From Rhodococcus opacus (lineage in GTDB: Bacteria; Actinomycetota; Actinomycetes; Mycobacteriales; Mycobacteriaceae), in the NCBI RefSeq assembly GCF_012396235.1, contig NZ_JAAXPA010000016.1, positions 1 to 64,000 of the forward strand: a DNA stretch of 64,000 bases, written 5' to 3'. This document shows, in pieces, positions 17,934 to 32,496 of the stretch. Below the pieces are notes generated by a model, which was not told the origin of the DNA, made no database searches, and saw only the letters and a program-made list of their open reading frames with translations. Made by a program: the position numbers and the translations under genes. Numbering within the stretch: the first letter of the stretch is position 1; the number at the start of each line of letters is the position of its first letter.

Positions 17934-17968
17934 TCCCATAATGACGAACACGGTCCCTATATATGGGA
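17934..17968. promoter_or_regulatory. Candidate IclR-family operator between dgoK and its regulator
   Basis: The arms TCCCATA (17934-17940) and TATGGGA (17962-17968) are perfect inverted repeats 21 bp apart. The second arm is also part of TCCC-N7-GGGA at 17954-17968. They lie in the divergent region of the galactonate operon and its IclR gene. The right arm covers an ATG at 17963, which argues for the GTG at 17978 as regulator start. Confidence 0.5.
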
Positions 17969-17977
17969 CAGTGGGGT

Positions 17978-18748
17978 GTGGCGAATCCGACGTACGACAT
18001 TCCCCCCGGCACTCAGACGCTCGCGAGGGGGCTGGCCGTCATCCGCGCCGTCTCCGACGGCGCGCAGGATCTCCGCGCGGTCGTCGAGAGCACCGGGCTG
18101 GGACGCAGCACCACCCACCGGCTCGTGCAGTTGCTGGTCCACGAGGGATATCTCCGGAGCGGAAGCCGCGGCTACACACTCGGCCCGACGTTGATCGAAC
18201 TGGGTTTCAAGGCCCTCCACGGCAACCCACTGCCGGTCGTCGCGCGCCCGATTCTCGAAGAGCTGTCGGCGCACGTCCACGACACCGTGCACCTGGCGGT
18301 CGAGGACGGCGGATCGGTGCTGTATCTCGACAAATTGCCGGGGTCTCGGGGTGCCGAGATGCGCTCCCGCATCGGTCACCGCATGCCGCTGACCCGCGCC
18401 GGTGTCGGAAAGGCGCTGCTGCTGGACTCGGCCGACCGCTGGGATGCGCTGTACGAGAGCGATGCCGCACACGCGCAGCGGCCACCGAGTCCCCGCGGAG
18501 TGGCGGACTTCCGCGCGCGGATGGAGGACTACGCGCGGAGGGGCGCGGCGATGGACCTCGAGGACAACGAACCCGGAATCCGCTGTGTGGCGGCACCGGT
18601 GCGGGACGCGTCGTGCGCGATCGTCGGTGCGATCAGCGTGTCGGCCACGAGCCCGTACATGCCGGACGAGCGCATGCGCGGACTCGTGCCGGTCGTGTGC
18701 CGGGCCGCGGGGCGGATCTCCGCGGCGCTCGGCTACCGGGAGATCTGA
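17978..18748 (+). CDS. IclR-family regulator of the galactonate operon
   Basis: This protein of about 256 residues has an N-terminal winged helix-turn-helix (LARGLAVIRAVSD, LRAVVESTGLGRSTTHRLVQL). The C-terminal IclR effector domain includes HLAVEDGGSVLYLDKLPG and ENEPG-type and SVSATSPYM segments (DNEPGIRCVAAPV). Divergence from dgoK implies control of the dgo operon, with galactonate or its dehydrated product as likely effector. E. coli DgoR belongs to GntR, so this is a non-homologous regulator for the same pathway. An ATG at 17963 is an alternative start but overlaps a candidate operator arm. Confidence 0.83.
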   Translation: MANPTYDIPPGTQTLARGLAVIRAVSDGAQDLRAVVESTGLGRSTTHRLVQLLVHEGYLRSGSRGYTLGPTLIELGFKALHGNPLPVVARPILEELSAHVHDTVHLAVEDGGSVLYLDKLPGSRGAEMRSRIGHRMPLTRAGVGKALLLDSADRWDALYESDAAHAQRPPSPRGVADFRARMEDYARRGAAMDLEDNEPGIRCVAAPVRDASCAIVGAISVSATSPYMPDERMRGLVPVVCRAAGRISAALGYREI

Positions 18749-18780
18749 GACGGCGATCGGGTGATCCGCTGGTGGGACGG

Positions 18781-20235
18781 TCAGCGGTACCGGCCCTCGC
18801 AGGCCTGCTCGCCGCCGAGCACTCCGGTGCGGAACGCGTCGACCCGGGAGAATCCGCTCGGAACGGTCTCCCCGTTGACGTCACTGGCGGCGAGTCCGTC
18901 GGTGAGCAGCCCCGACACGGCCTCGTCGAGATCGCCGGGGGACAGCCACACGCTGCCCGCCTCCAGGGTGGCGGGACTGTCCGGGCTCAACGCGCTGGTG
19001 ATGACGCCGGACAGGCAGGCGGCTCGCAGCGCGGTCTGGGGTGAGTGCAGATCGTTGCCCCGGTCCCGCTGCAACGCCAGGGTGTACCGCGAGGCGAGCA
19101 GGACGTATGCGTTGTAGTCGCCGGTGAGTTTGGTCTGGAAGAGTTCCCGCCTGCCCGGGCGGCCCGGTGTGCCGCGTTCGGCGAGGGCGTCGACACTGAC
19201 CCCGATCGTGTTGGTGGCCGGGCAGTACGACACCGGTTCGGTCGCGTCGGCGTCCGCGCAGTCGAGGTCGGCGCCGTCGAGTTGCAGCGTCGGGGGATCG
19301 CTGAGATCGAAGATCTGCTGGAAGGACGTGAAGAACGCCTCGAGCGCCTCCTCGGTGACGGGGAGTTCGCCGTCGTCGCTCTCGTCGGCGAACCGCTGAG
19401 GCAGATCCGCGCGGCGCGAGTCGATCTCCTTCTCGTCGATGCGCGTGCAGGACGCCGGACCGTCCGTGAATCCGATCTGGGTGGCGGTGACGCGTTCGAA
19501 CGCCGAGCCGTGCACGTTGTCGGGATCGTTCGGGTCGCTGTCACCGATCGCCACCGCCGACGCCAGTACCTTGTTCAGCCCGTCCGACGTGTTCAGCGTG
19601 AAATGGGTCGCCTTGTCTTCCGCGATGTACCGCATGAACGCCCCCGCGAAGCAGTCGGCCTGCTGTTCCCGCACGATGCCACCGCCCACGTTCTCGTCGG
19701 CGATTCCCGCCTTCGTCTGCACGGCGTGCCCGTACTCGTGTGCCAGAACGAAGACGGCGGCGACGACGCCGAACTTCTCCACGACCTCGGGCAGCAGCAG
19801 CGCCCGGTCCCAGCCGATCGTGTGGTCGGTGCTGCAGTAGCCGGCGTTGAGGAGTTCCTCGGTGCTGTCCCCGCAGAACCGTGGGCCGTCGGACTCGCGC
19901 GGATCCCAGGAGATCAGTTCCTCGACCGGCTCGAACTTGCGCTGGAACAGCGCCGGGAACTCGGTGCGCCAGTAATCCTCGATGTCGCTCACCGCGTTGG
20001 CGGCCATCGTGTCGATCTCACCGCCGTCGGTGCCGGTGACGGGCACGTCGGCGTCGGCCACGCCCTTGCGGGCACCGCTCGGACCCGACGTGGCATCCAG
20101 CCCAGCCACCTTGAACGGATCGTCGTAGATGGACGCGGCCTCGCCGTCCACCGACCGCGTGCACCCGGACAGGACGACCGCAGCCACGGCCAGAACGCCC
20201 ACGCTCGCAGCCCACTGCCGACGTCGGGTCAGCAA
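18781..20235 (-). CDS. Lipoprotein neutral zinc metallopeptidase
   Basis: This 484-residue protein starts with MLTRRRQWAASVGVLAVAAV followed by VLSGC, a lipobox, so it is predicted to be lipid-anchored outside the membrane. The zinc-binding motif is VLAHEYGHAVQ (about residue 170), and EQQADCFAGAFMRY gives the third-ligand region. This is the pattern of the YpfJ/KPN_00913 neutral zinc metallopeptidase family. The start is TTG with a GAAGG site 7 bp upstream. It lies 13 bp after glgB on the same strand, but no functional tie to glycogen metabolism is evident. Substrate unknown. Confidence 0.82.
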   Translation of the reverse strand: MLTRRRQWAASVGVLAVAAVVLSGCTRSVDGEAASIYDDPFKVAGLDATSGPSGARKGVADADVPVTGTDGGEIDTMAANAVSDIEDYWRTEFPALFQRKFEPVEELISWDPRESDGPRFCGDSTEELLNAGYCSTDHTIGWDRALLLPEVVEKFGVVAAVFVLAHEYGHAVQTKAGIADENVGGGIVREQQADCFAGAFMRYIAEDKATHFTLNTSDGLNKVLASAVAIGDSDPNDPDNVHGSAFERVTATQIGFTDGPASCTRIDEKEIDSRRADLPQRFADESDDGELPVTEEALEAFFTSFQQIFDLSDPPTLQLDGADLDCADADATEPVSYCPATNTIGVSVDALAERGTPGRPGRRELFQTKLTGDYNAYVLLASRYTLALQRDRGNDLHSPQTALRAACLSGVITSALSPDSPATLEAGSVWLSPGDLDEAVSGLLTDGLAASDVNGETVPSGFSRVDAFRTGVLGGEQACEGRYR

Positions 20236-20248
20236 GGCCGTGCCTTCA

Positions 20249-24465
<4,217 letters not shown>

Positions 24466-24625
24466 ACTGGGCTCCGTTCCATAGCCGGAAGTTGCCGGCG
24501 GCTCGTGGGCTGGGCCGCCCGTTCAACCGTAATGGAGTCGACCGGTTCCTGTCCGTATTGGAGATCTGACGTCTACCCGCCCCGACACGGCGCAACGACG
24601 CCCGCGGTGCGTTATCGTTCGCGAG

Positions 24626-27223
24626 GTGAAAGCCTTGCGTCGGTTCACTGTCCGAGCCCACCTTCCGGAGCGGCTCGCTGCCCTCGGTCCGCTGTCCACC
24701 AATCTTCGCTGGTCGTGGCATCCGGCCACGCAGGAACTGTTCGGATTGCTGGACGAGGAACTGTGGCGGCAGGTGCAGTTCGACCCGGTCCGGATGCTCG
24801 GTGAGGTCGATCCGGCCCGCCTGGACGAACTGGCCGAGGACGTCGCGTTCCTGGCCCGGCTCGACGCCGCGGCCGCCGACCTCGACGACTACCTGTCCCG
24901 CCCCCGCTGGTATCAGAACCAGCAGGCCAAGGGCGTGTCGCTGGACGGTGGGATCGCGTATTTCTCAATGGAGTTCGGGGTCAGCGAAGTGCTGCCCAAT
25001 TACTCCGGCGGTCTGGGAATTCTCGCAGGCGACCACCTGAAGGCGGCGTCCGATCTGGGCCTGCCGCTGATCGGTGTCGGCCTGTTGTACCGCTCGGGTT
25101 ACTTCCGGCAGTCACTGACCGCGGACGGCTGGCAGGCCGAGCACTACCCGCCGCACGACCCGCAGGGCCTGCCGCTGCGCCTGCTCACCGAGTCCGGGCC
25201 GCAGTCGTCGGACGGGGCGCCCGTCCTTGTCCACGTCGCGATCCCGGGTGGCCGGGTTCTGCGCGCCCGCGTGTGGATCGCCCAGGTGGGGCGCGTCCCG
25301 CTGCTGCTGCTCGACTCCGACATCGCGGAGAACGACGCCGAGATGCGGGGCGTCACCGACCGTCTGTACGGCGGCGACCAGGACCACCGCATCAAACAGG
25401 AGATCCTCGCCGGCATCGGCGGTGTCCGTGCCGTGCGCGCCTACACCCACGCCTACGGCCTGCCCGATCCCGCCGTCTTCCACATGAACGAGGGACATGC
25501 AGGTTTCCTCGGCATCGAGCGGATCCGTGAACTGGTCACCACCGGCGGACTCGACTTCGACGAGGCGCTGGCCACGGTCCGGGCCGGCACGGTGTTCACC
25601 ACCCACACCCCGGTTCCTGCGGGAATCGACAGGTTCCCGGCCGACCTCGTGCGGCACTACTTCGGCGGCGACAACGCTGCGAACGAATCCTCGCTGCTGC
25701 CGGGGCTGACGATCGACCGGATCCTCGGACTCGGCCGCGAATCGGATCCGTCCGTGTTCAACATGGCCCACATGGGCCTGCGGCTCGGGCAACGGGCCAA
25801 CGGTGTGTCCAAGCTGCACGGCATCGTCAGCCGCGAGATGTTCCAGCCGCTGTGGCAGGGATTCGACGCCGAGGAGGTGCCGATCGGCTCGGTGACCAAC
25901 GGTGTCCACGCGCCCACCTGGGCTGCACCCGAATGGATCGATCTCGCCACCCGCATCCTGGGCCCCGAACTGGTGGAGGAGGCCCGCGGCTGGGAGCGGC
26001 TGCAGGACCTGTCCGCCGAGGAACTGTGGTCGACCCGCAACGTGCTGCGCGGAAAACTGGTGGAGGAAGTGCGCCGCCGGGTCCGCGCGTCCTGGATCGA
26101 ACGCGGTGCGACGTCCGCCGAACTCGGCTGGACGGACGAGGTGTTCGACCCGAACGTGCTCACCGTCGGCTTCGCCCGGCGGGTGCCCACCTACAAGCGA
26201 CTGACGCTGATGCTGCGCGACCCCCAGCGGCTCCGCGCCCTCCTCCTCGACGAGAAGCGGCCCGTGCAGCTGGTTGTGGCCGGGAAGAGTCACCCCGCGG
26301 ACGACGGCGGGAAGGCCCTCATCCAGCAGGTCGTGCGGTTCGCCGACGCCGCCGACGTCCGGCACCGCATCACCTTCCTTCCCGACTACGACATGTCGAT
26401 GGCGCGGTACCTCTACTGGGGTTGCGACGTGTGGCTCAACAACCCGCTGCGCCCGCTGGAGGCGTGTGGCACGTCGGGTATGAAGTCCGCTCTCAACGGC
26501 GGACTGAACCTGTCGATCCGGGACGGCTGGTGGGACGAGATGTTCGACGGCGAGAACGGCTGGGCCATCCCCACCGCCGACGGCGTCGTCGACGAGGCAC
26601 GGCGTGACGACCTCGAGGCCAGCGCACTGTACGAACTGCTCGAGCGCGCCGTCCTGCCGAGGTTCTACGACCGCGCGGACGGCCTGCCGGTGCGCTGGGT
26701 GGAGATGGTCCGTCACACCCTGCAGAATCTCGGGCCCAAGGTGCTTGCATCGCGGATGGTGCGCGACTACGCCGTCCAGTACTACGCGCCCGCCGCCGAA
26801 TCGGCCCGGACGGTGGCGGCGGAGAACTTCGCCGGCGCCCGCGAACTCGCCGCGTTCCGTCGCCGCGTCGAGGCCGCCTGGCCGTCGGTGGCGGTCCTGC
26901 AGGTCGACGGCGCGGGGCTGCCCGACACCCCCGAGATCGGCGCCAATCTGGTGCTCCGCGCCCGCATCCGCCTCGGCGAACTGTCCGTCTCGGACGTCAC
27001 CGTGCAGGCCGTGATCGGAAAGGCCGGACCGGACGAGGAGCTCACCGACATCGTCACGGTCCCGATGACCCACTCCGCATCGGACGAGTCGGGGGAGTTG
27101 TTCGTCGCCGACCTGGCCCTGCCGTTGTCGGGGTCGGTCGGATACACGGTGCGGGTCCTTCCGCACCACCGGTTGCTCGTCGACCCGTCGGAGCTGGGTC
27201 TGGTGACGGTGCCGAACCCCTGA
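24626..27223 (+). CDS. glgP: Alpha-glucan phosphorylase
   Basis: This 865-residue GT35 enzyme releases glucose 1-phosphate from alpha-glucan and is matched to M. tuberculosis Rv1328. It is of the long actinobacterial AlgP-like type with a DUF3417 N-terminus (LPERLAALGPLSTNLRWSW). Key segments are AYFSMEFGVSEVLPNYSGGLG, HMNEGHAGFLGIERI, VTNGVHAPTWAAPEW and FARRVPTYKR. The PLP lysine region is CGTSGMKSALNGGLNLSIRDG. The GTG start has a GCGAGGTG leader. It is divergent from glgE-glgB, so synthesis and breakdown genes share one control region. Confidence 0.94.
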   Translation: MKALRRFTVRAHLPERLAALGPLSTNLRWSWHPATQELFGLLDEELWRQVQFDPVRMLGEVDPARLDELAEDVAFLARLDAAAADLDDYLSRPRWYQNQQAKGVSLDGGIAYFSMEFGVSEVLPNYSGGLGILAGDHLKAASDLGLPLIGVGLLYRSGYFRQSLTADGWQAEHYPPHDPQGLPLRLLTESGPQSSDGAPVLVHVAIPGGRVLRARVWIAQVGRVPLLLLDSDIAENDAEMRGVTDRLYGGDQDHRIKQEILAGIGGVRAVRAYTHAYGLPDPAVFHMNEGHAGFLGIERIRELVTTGGLDFDEALATVRAGTVFTTHTPVPAGIDRFPADLVRHYFGGDNAANESSLLPGLTIDRILGLGRESDPSVFNMAHMGLRLGQRANGVSKLHGIVSREMFQPLWQGFDAEEVPIGSVTNGVHAPTWAAPEWIDLATRILGPELVEEARGWERLQDLSAEELWSTRNVLRGKLVEEVRRRVRASWIERGATSAELGWTDEVFDPNVLTVGFARRVPTYKRLTLMLRDPQRLRALLLDEKRPVQLVVAGKSHPADDGGKALIQQVVRFADAADVRHRITFLPDYDMSMARYLYWGCDVWLNNPLRPLEACGTSGMKSALNGGLNLSIRDGWWDEMFDGENGWAIPTADGVVDEARRDDLEASALYELLERAVLPRFYDRADGLPVRWVEMVRHTLQNLGPKVLASRMVRDYAVQYYAPAAESARTVAAENFAGARELAAFRRRVEAAWPSVAVLQVDGAGLPDTPEIGANLVLRARIRLGELSVSDVTVQAVIGKAGPDEELTDIVTVPMTHSASDESGELFVADLALPLSGSVGYTVRVLPHHRLLVDPSELGLVTVPNP

Positions 27224-27240
27224 CCGGCGCTACCGAGCCG

Positions 27241-28833
27241 TCACCGGCCGACGTCCCGGCGCTGGAATCCGGTGACGGCGGCGAGGAACAGGGCCGCCGC
27301 GAGAAGCAGCAGAACCGCGAGGGGAGTCGCCGAGAAACTCTCCGCAGGCAGGGCCGGCGTGTAGTGGAAGGGGGAGAGTACCCCGAACCGGTCCGGGAGC
27401 ACTTCCCCGAACATTCCGGCGACGAGGACGTAGCCCAGGAATGCCCACAACGCCGGCAGCGCGCGGGGAATCAGGCCATAGACGGCTGCGCACGCACCGA
27501 CGATCACCAGCACTGCCGGCACGGTGTTCAGGGCCGCGCCGATCAACCGGCCGAGCGCGCCCGCATCGGACAGCGTGAACGCCGCGGTGATCCCCATGCC
27601 GACCCCTGCCGCCACCGTGATCGCGACGGCCGCACCGGCGATCACGGCCAGCTGGCCACCGAGCCACGACGTGCGGGACACCGGGGTGGCCAGTGCCTCC
27701 TCGGCGCGACCGGACGATTCCTCCGAGCGGACGGATATGACGGCACCGACGGCGTACATCGCCGCCATCACCACCAGGAACACCAGATACAGGGCGAATG
27801 CACCGTCCGCGGCCGCCGCGGCGCCACCCGGCAGCAGCTGTGCGAGATCGGGATCCTGGTCGATGAAGTCGCTGATCTGCCTGCCGAGTGAACCGATCGG
27901 CAGCGACAGCGCGAACACGCCGACACCCCAGGCGAGGATCTGGCCGCGCTGCTGACGCGCCGCCAGCGCGGTGACACCGGTCAGGCGGGGGGACGCCTCG
28001 GCGCGCCCGCCCCGCGGCGCGAGGAGCCCCGCCCCGACGTCCCGTCGACCGATGGCGGCATACGCGCACCCGACGGTCAGCCCCGCCGCGACGATGCCGA
28101 TCAGCAACGGCCACCACCGTTCGTCGACGTAGGCGCGAGTGGCCTGCGTCCAGCCGATCGGCGACACCCACGTCAGCAGGCTCCCGCTGTGTCCCTGCTG
28201 CACGTCGCCCACCGCACGCAGCAGATACGCGACGGTGATCGCAGAGATCCCGACACCGCTTGCAGTGCGGGCGTGCTCGGTGAACTGGGACGCCAGCGCC
28301 GACAGCGAGGTGAATACCAGACCCACCACCAGCACACCCGCGGACATGTTCAGCGAACCCACCGGAGGCAGACCCACGGCGAGCAGCCCGATGACGAGCA
28401 GAAGCGCGACGAACACATTGGCGAGCGCCGCGGAGATCAACCCCGCCGTGATTCCCGCATACCGCCCGACGACGCCGGCGCGTACCAGTTCCGTGCGCCC
28501 GGTCTCCTCCTCCGTCCGCAGATGCCGCGTCACCAGCAGCACCGACATGATCGCCACGGCCACCATCGTCATGCCGGCGATCTCGTTGGCGACCATCGCA
28601 CCGAGCGTGTAGTCGTCCAGGCCGTACCCCGGCCCGGCGAGTGCCGTGGCGGCCGGGGACGAGATGAGTTCGGCACGGGCCTGCCGGGATTCGGCGGTCG
28701 GGTAGATGGTGGAATAGCTCGACGCGATCAGGACGGTGAGGCCCGCCACCGCGACCGTCCACACCGGAATCCGGACCCGGTCGGTGCGCACCGCCAATTC
28801 GGCGAGCACCCCCGTTCCGCTCAGTCGACTCAC
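27241..28833 (-). CDS. ABC transporter permease (multidrug/polyketide exporter type)
   Basis: This 530-residue protein has about 12 predicted transmembrane segments in two similar halves, as in actinobacterial antibiotic-export permeases of the tetronasin type. The sequence [15 protein letters not shown] and the mirrored [20 protein letters not shown] form the coupling-loop regions of the two halves. It starts inside the end of the ATPase gene (4-nt ATGA overlap), forming one exporter. It is convergent with glgP with a 17-bp gap. The substrate is unknown, and the pair is absent from the recalled M. tuberculosis order at this place. Confidence 0.82.
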   Translation of the reverse strand: MSRLSGTGVLAELAVRTDRVRIPVWTVAVAGLTVLIASSYSTIYPTAESRQARAELISSPAATALAGPGYGLDDYTLGAMVANEIAGMTMVAVAIMSVLLVTRHLRTEEETGRTELVRAGVVGRYAGITAGLISAALANVFVALLLVIGLLAVGLPPVGSLNMSAGVLVVGLVFTSLSALASQFTEHARTASGVGISAITVAYLLRAVGDVQQGHSGSLLTWVSPIGWTQATRAYVDERWWPLLIGIVAAGLTVGCAYAAIGRRDVGAGLLAPRGGRAEASPRLTGVTALAARQQRGQILAWGVGVFALSLPIGSLGRQISDFIDQDPDLAQLLPGGAAAAADGAFALYLVFLVVMAAMYAVGAVISVRSEESSGRAEEALATPVSRTSWLGGQLAVIAGAAVAITVAAGVGMGITAAFTLSDAGALGRLIGAALNTVPAVLVIVGACAAVYGLIPRALPALWAFLGYVLVAGMFGEVLPDRFGVLSPFHYTPALPAESFSATPLAVLLLLAAALFLAAVTGFQRRDVGR

Positions 28834-29750
28834 TGCGGCCGTCCGATCCCGAGTGCCTCGACCTCGTCGCGGTACTCACGGAGGAACAGGTCCTCGAGTG
28901 TGGGCGGGTTGGCGGTGATCGAGACGATGCCCAGCCCCGTCAACGTGGTCATGACCGGATCGATCTGATCGGAATCGACGTCGAACGTCACCGTGTTCGC
29001 ATCCTCACCCTTCTGCAGGTTGTGCACACCGGGGACGTTCGCGATAGGAGTGGGCCTGATCCGGGTGGTCGCCGTCACCGTGGTACGGGTGAAATGGCGC
29101 AGTTCGGACAGCGTTCCCGCCTGCACGGTCCTGCCCGCGCGAATGATGGTGACGGCGTGACACAGCGCGTCGACCTCGGCGAGGATGTGGCTGGACAACA
29201 GCACTGTGCGTCCGCTACGGGCGAATTCGGTGATGCACTCCTGAAACACCGCCTCCATCAACGGGTCCAGGCCCGACGTCGGCTCGTCGAGGATGAGGAG
29301 TTCGGTGTCGGCGGCGAGCGCCGCCACGAGGGCGACCTTCTGTCGGTTGCCTTTCGAATAGGTGCGGCCCTTGCGGGTGGGGTCAAGTTCGAACCGCTCG
29401 ATCAGCGACGCGCGACGGACCGGATCCAGCCCGCCGCGCAGCCGCCCGAGGAGGTCGATCGCCTCGCCACCGGACAGGTTGGGCCACAGGTTCACGTCAC
29501 CCGGAACGTAGGCGAGTCGCCGATGCACGGGAACGGAATCACGCCACGGATCGGAACCGAGAACGGACGCTGAACCGCCGTCGGCGCGCAGCAGACCGAG
29601 GAGGACCCGGATCGTCGTGGACTTGCCCGAGCCGTTGGGGCCGAGGAATCCGTGCACCTCACCCGACTTCACCTCCAGATCGAGGCCGTCGAGGGCGAGG
29701 ACTTCGCCGAACTTCTTGGTGAGTCCGCGGACTGAGATCGCAAGGTCCAT
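28830..29750 (-). CDS. ABC transporter ATP-binding protein
   Basis: This 306-residue ATPase has Walker [11 protein letters not shown] (about residue 35), the region [12 protein letters not shown], signature [11 protein letters not shown] and Walker [14 protein letters not shown], followed by the H-loop LLSSHIL. It belongs to the drug-resistance (DRA) class and pairs with the overlapping permease. The ATG at 29750 ([15 protein letters not shown]) gives the canonical N-terminus. Longer upstream frames run into dinG and are disregarded. Confidence 0.88.
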   Translation of the reverse strand: MDLAISVRGLTKKFGEVLALDGLDLEVKSGEVHGFLGPNGSGKSTTIRVLLGLLRADGGSASVLGSDPWRDSVPVHRRLAYVPGDVNLWPNLSGGEAIDLLGRLRGGLDPVRRASLIERFELDPTRKGRTYSKGNRQKVALVAALAADTELLILDEPTSGLDPLMEAVFQECITEFARSGRTVLLSSHILAEVDALCHAVTIIRAGRTVQAGTLSELRHFTRTTVTATTRIRPTPIANVPGVHNLQKGEDANTVTFDVDSDQIDPVMTTLTGLGIVSITANPPTLEDLFLREYRDEVEALGIGRPQ

Positions 29751-29805
29751 CGGTCGAGCATAGGTGCGCACCGATCCGCTGTCCGACTCAGTGCGCGACA
29801 GCGGT

Positions 29806-31854
29806 TCAGGGGCGCGAATCGCGGATCCGCCCCAGCGCCTTCCGCACGACTTCCGGATCGGACGTCTCCCAGAACGGTGGCAGCGAGGCCCGCAGATACC
29901 CGGCGTAGCGGGCGGTGGCGAGCCGCGGATCGAGGACGGCCACCACACCCTTGTCGTCGACGCTGCGCAGCAGACGTCCCACACCCTGGGCGAGCAGCAG
30001 CGCCGCGTGATTGGCTGCGACGGAAAGGAACCCGTTTCCGCCGCGCGACTCGACGGCCTTCTGCCGGGCGACCAGCAACGGGTCGTCGGGGCGGGGGAAA
30101 GGGATGCGGTCGAGGATCACGAGGCTGAGGGACGGGCCCGGCACGTCGACACCCTGCCACAGCGATAGCGTGCCGAACAGCGACGTCGGCTCGTCTCCGG
30201 CGAACGCCCGGACGAGAGCGCCCGTCGAGTCGTCGCCCTGGCACAGGATCGGGGTGTCGAGCCGGTCGCGCATCGCCTCGGACGCGGCCTTCGCGGCCCG
30301 CATCGACGAGAACAATCCCAGCGTGCGCCCACCCGCCGCCTCGACGAGCTCGGCGATCTCGTCGAGATACGTGGGGGACAGGCCGTCCCGCCCCGGCGGC
30401 GGAAGCTGCTTCGCGATGTAGATGATGCCGGCACGGGCATGGTCGAACGGCGACCCGACATCGAGGGCATTCCATTTGAGAGTGCCCGAATCGGACGGCG
30501 CCTCGGAGCCGGTGGCCATCGCCGGATCGATCACGACGGACGATTCGGCCGGAAGTCCCCAGTTGACGGCCAGACCGTCGAACGACCCGCCCACGGTCAG
30601 CGTGGCGGACGTCAGGACCACGGTCGATTCGGCGAACAGCCGGGAACGCAGCAGCCCGCCGACCGACAGCGGCGCCATCCGCACAACCCGGCGGATCGAC
30701 CCGCGGTTGTCGTCGGCGGCCAGCCACACCACGTCGTGACGCTTGGCCGGATCCGGCTCGTCGAAGGCGCTCAGAACGCGGACGGCGCTGTCGTGCACCT
30801 CCTCGACCGACGCGAGTGCGGTGTTGCGTGCCGCCGCGGCCTCCGGGTCGCTCAATGCCATACCGGGGCGGGACGGGCCGATGGCCGTGCGCAGCGACCA
30901 GGCGGCGTCGCGAACAGCGGCGAGGGCGGGGGCTGCGCCGGGCGGCAACGCCTCCCACCGTTCCGGCCGCAACTCCTCGAGCAGTGCCGCCCAGCCCTCG
31001 CCCGCGGCCTCGAGACGGTCTGCGTCCTGCTCCTCGACGAGCTTCGCGCAGCGCCGCGCCGCGGCACTGATCGTCGACGCCGCCAACTCCGCGGTGGCGA
31101 CGTTGGTGACGCGGTCGACCAGTTCGTGCGCCTCGTCGATGACCACGACGTCGTGTTCGGGGAGGATCGCGATCCCGGTGATGGCGTCGATGGCGAGCAG
31201 GGCGTGGTTGGTGACCACGACGTCGACCTGCGAGGCCTCCGCGCGGGCCCGCTCCGCGAAGCAGTCCTCGCCGACCGGACAGCGGGACTTGCCGAGGCAT
31301 TCCCGGGCGGTGACGCTGACCTGGCGCCACGCCTTGTCGCTGACTCCGGGGGCCAGGTCGTCGCGGTCGCCGGTCTCGGTGTCCGAGGACCACTCGGTGA
31401 GGCGCTGGACCTCCCGTCCGAGCCGCGACACCGCGAACGGGTCGAACAGCTCGTCCGTGGGAGGCTCCTCGGCGGACCCGGTGTGGATCTTGTTCATGCA
31501 CAGATAGTTGTTGCGGCCCTTGAGGATCGCGAAGTGCGGTCGCCGTCCGAGTGATCCCTCGAGCGCGTCCGCGAGCCGCGGCATGTCGCGGTCGATCAGC
31601 TGACGCTGCAGTGCGATGGTGGCCGTCGAGACGATGACCGTCTTCCCGCTCTGCACCGCGTGCCGGACGCTCGGCACCAGATAGGCGAGGGACTTGCCGG
31701 TGCCCGTCCCGGCCTGGACGGCCAGATGCTCCCCGGTGTCGATCGAATGCGCGACGGCGGAAGCCATGGTCAGCTGGTTGGACCGCTCGGCACCGCCCAG
31801 CGACCGCACCGCCGTGCGCAACAGCTCGGGGACGTTGGGGAGGTTTTCAGGCAC
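29806..31854 (-). CDS. dinG: DinG-family ATP-dependent helicase
   Basis: This 682-residue XPD/DinG-like superfamily 2 helicase has Walker [22 protein letters not shown] box [14 protein letters not shown], and motif VI region [10 protein letters not shown]. Four cysteines in [17 protein letters not shown] and GEDCFAE match the iron-sulfur cluster domain, implying a [4Fe-4S]-dependent 5'-3' helicase in repair or R-loop/D-loop resolution. It starts GTG 9 bp after pncA on the same strand. It corresponds to M. tuberculosis Rv1329c, which is also next to pncB. Confidence 0.9.
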   Translation of the reverse strand: MPENLPNVPELLRTAVRSLGGAERSNQLTMASAVAHSIDTGEHLAVQAGTGTGKSLAYLVPSVRHAVQSGKTVIVSTATIALQRQLIDRDMPRLADALEGSLGRRPHFAILKGRNNYLCMNKIHTGSAEEPPTDELFDPFAVSRLGREVQRLTEWSSDTETGDRDDLAPGVSDKAWRQVSVTARECLGKSRCPVGEDCFAERARAEASQVDVVVTNHALLAIDAITGIAILPEHDVVVIDEAHELVDRVTNVATAELAASTISAAARRCAKLVEEQDADRLEAAGEGWAALLEELRPERWEALPPGAAPALAAVRDAAWSLRTAIGPSRPGMALSDPEAAAARNTALASVEEVHDSAVRVLSAFDEPDPAKRHDVVWLAADDNRGSIRRVVRMAPLSVGGLLRSRLFAESTVVLTSATLTVGGSFDGLAVNWGLPAESSVVIDPAMATGSEAPSDSGTLKWNALDVGSPFDHARAGIIYIAKQLPPPGRDGLSPTYLDEIAELVEAAGGRTLGLFSSMRAAKAASEAMRDRLDTPILCQGDDSTGALVRAFAGDEPTSLFGTLSLWQGVDVPGPSLSLVILDRIPFPRPDDPLLVARQKAVESRGGNGFLSVAANHAALLLAQGVGRLLRSVDDKGVVAVLDPRLATARYAGYLRASLPPFWETSDPEVVRKALGRIRDSRP

Positions 31855-31863
31855 CCGAGCAGG

Positions 31864-32496
31864 TTACTCGGGACCTACGTCAGAAATCGTCACGCGGTCC
31901 GAGGGGGTGTCTGCGTCGCGGCCCACGAGGCGCACCCCGGCGGCCCGCATCGCGGTGATCGCGGCCTCGACGGTCGCGGGGGCGACGCCTGCGGTGAGGG
32001 GGAGGCGGACGCGCGTCGGGAACCCGGCGGCCACGGCGTCGAGAGCCGTCGCGACCACGCAGTGATCAGTGGCGATCCCCACGACGTCGACCTCGGTGAC
32101 TCCGGCCGCACGCAGCCATTTCTCCAGGCTCTGGCCGTCGGAGTTCTTGCCCTCGAAGCCCGAGTAGGCCGCCGAGAACTCGCCCTTGGAGAACACCGAT
32201 TCGATGCCGCTCAGGTCGAGGTCGGGGTGGAAGTCCGCGCCGGACGTTCCCGATTTGCAGTGCACCGGCCAAGTGTCGACGTAGTCCGGGTCGTCGGAGA
32301 AGTGGTGGCCCGGGTCGATGTGGTGGTCGATCGTGGCCGCGACGGCGTCGTACTCGGTCGCCGCCAGGAAGCGGCTGATCGCGGCGGCGACCGCGGAACC
32401 GCCGTCGACGGCGAGGGAGCCGCCCTCGCAGAAGTCGTTCTGGACGTCGACCACGAGCAGCGCCCGCCGGAGGTCGGTGTTCTCGATGTCGGTCAT
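31864..32496 (-). CDS. pncA: Nicotinamidase/pyrazinamidase
   Basis: This 210-residue isochorismatase-fold hydrolase converts nicotinamide to nicotinate. The catalytic triad is visible as Asp in LLVVDVQNDFCEGG, Lys in SVFSKGEFSAAYSG and Cys in IATDHCVVATALDA. The metal site is IDHHIDPGHHF. M. tuberculosis PncA activates pyrazinamide. The ATG overlaps the pncB stop by 4 nt and has a GGAGG site, so the two NAD-salvage enzymes are co-translated. In M. tuberculosis pncA is, as recalled, not beside pncB1, so the pairing differs. Confidence 0.94.
   Translation of the reverse strand: MTDIENTDLRRALLVVDVQNDFCEGGSLAVDGGSAVAAAISRFLAATEYDAVAATIDHHIDPGHHFSDDPDYVDTWPVHCKSGTSGADFHPDLDLSGIESVFSKGEFSAAYSGFEGKNSDGQSLEKWLRAAGVTEVDVVGIATDHCVVATALDAVAAGFPTRVRLPLTAGVAPATVEAAITAMRAAGVRLVGRDADTPSDRVTISDVGPE

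Noticed and set aside
17963-17977. ATG 17963 as start of the IclR gene
   Set aside because: It overlaps the candidate operator arm TATGGGA and lacks a ribosome-binding site. GTG 17978 is preferred, though neither is certain.
25112-27169. Long open frame antisense to glgP
   Set aside because: Its product has no recognisable domain and its length follows from high GC in glgP. GlgP motifs are clear on the plus strand.
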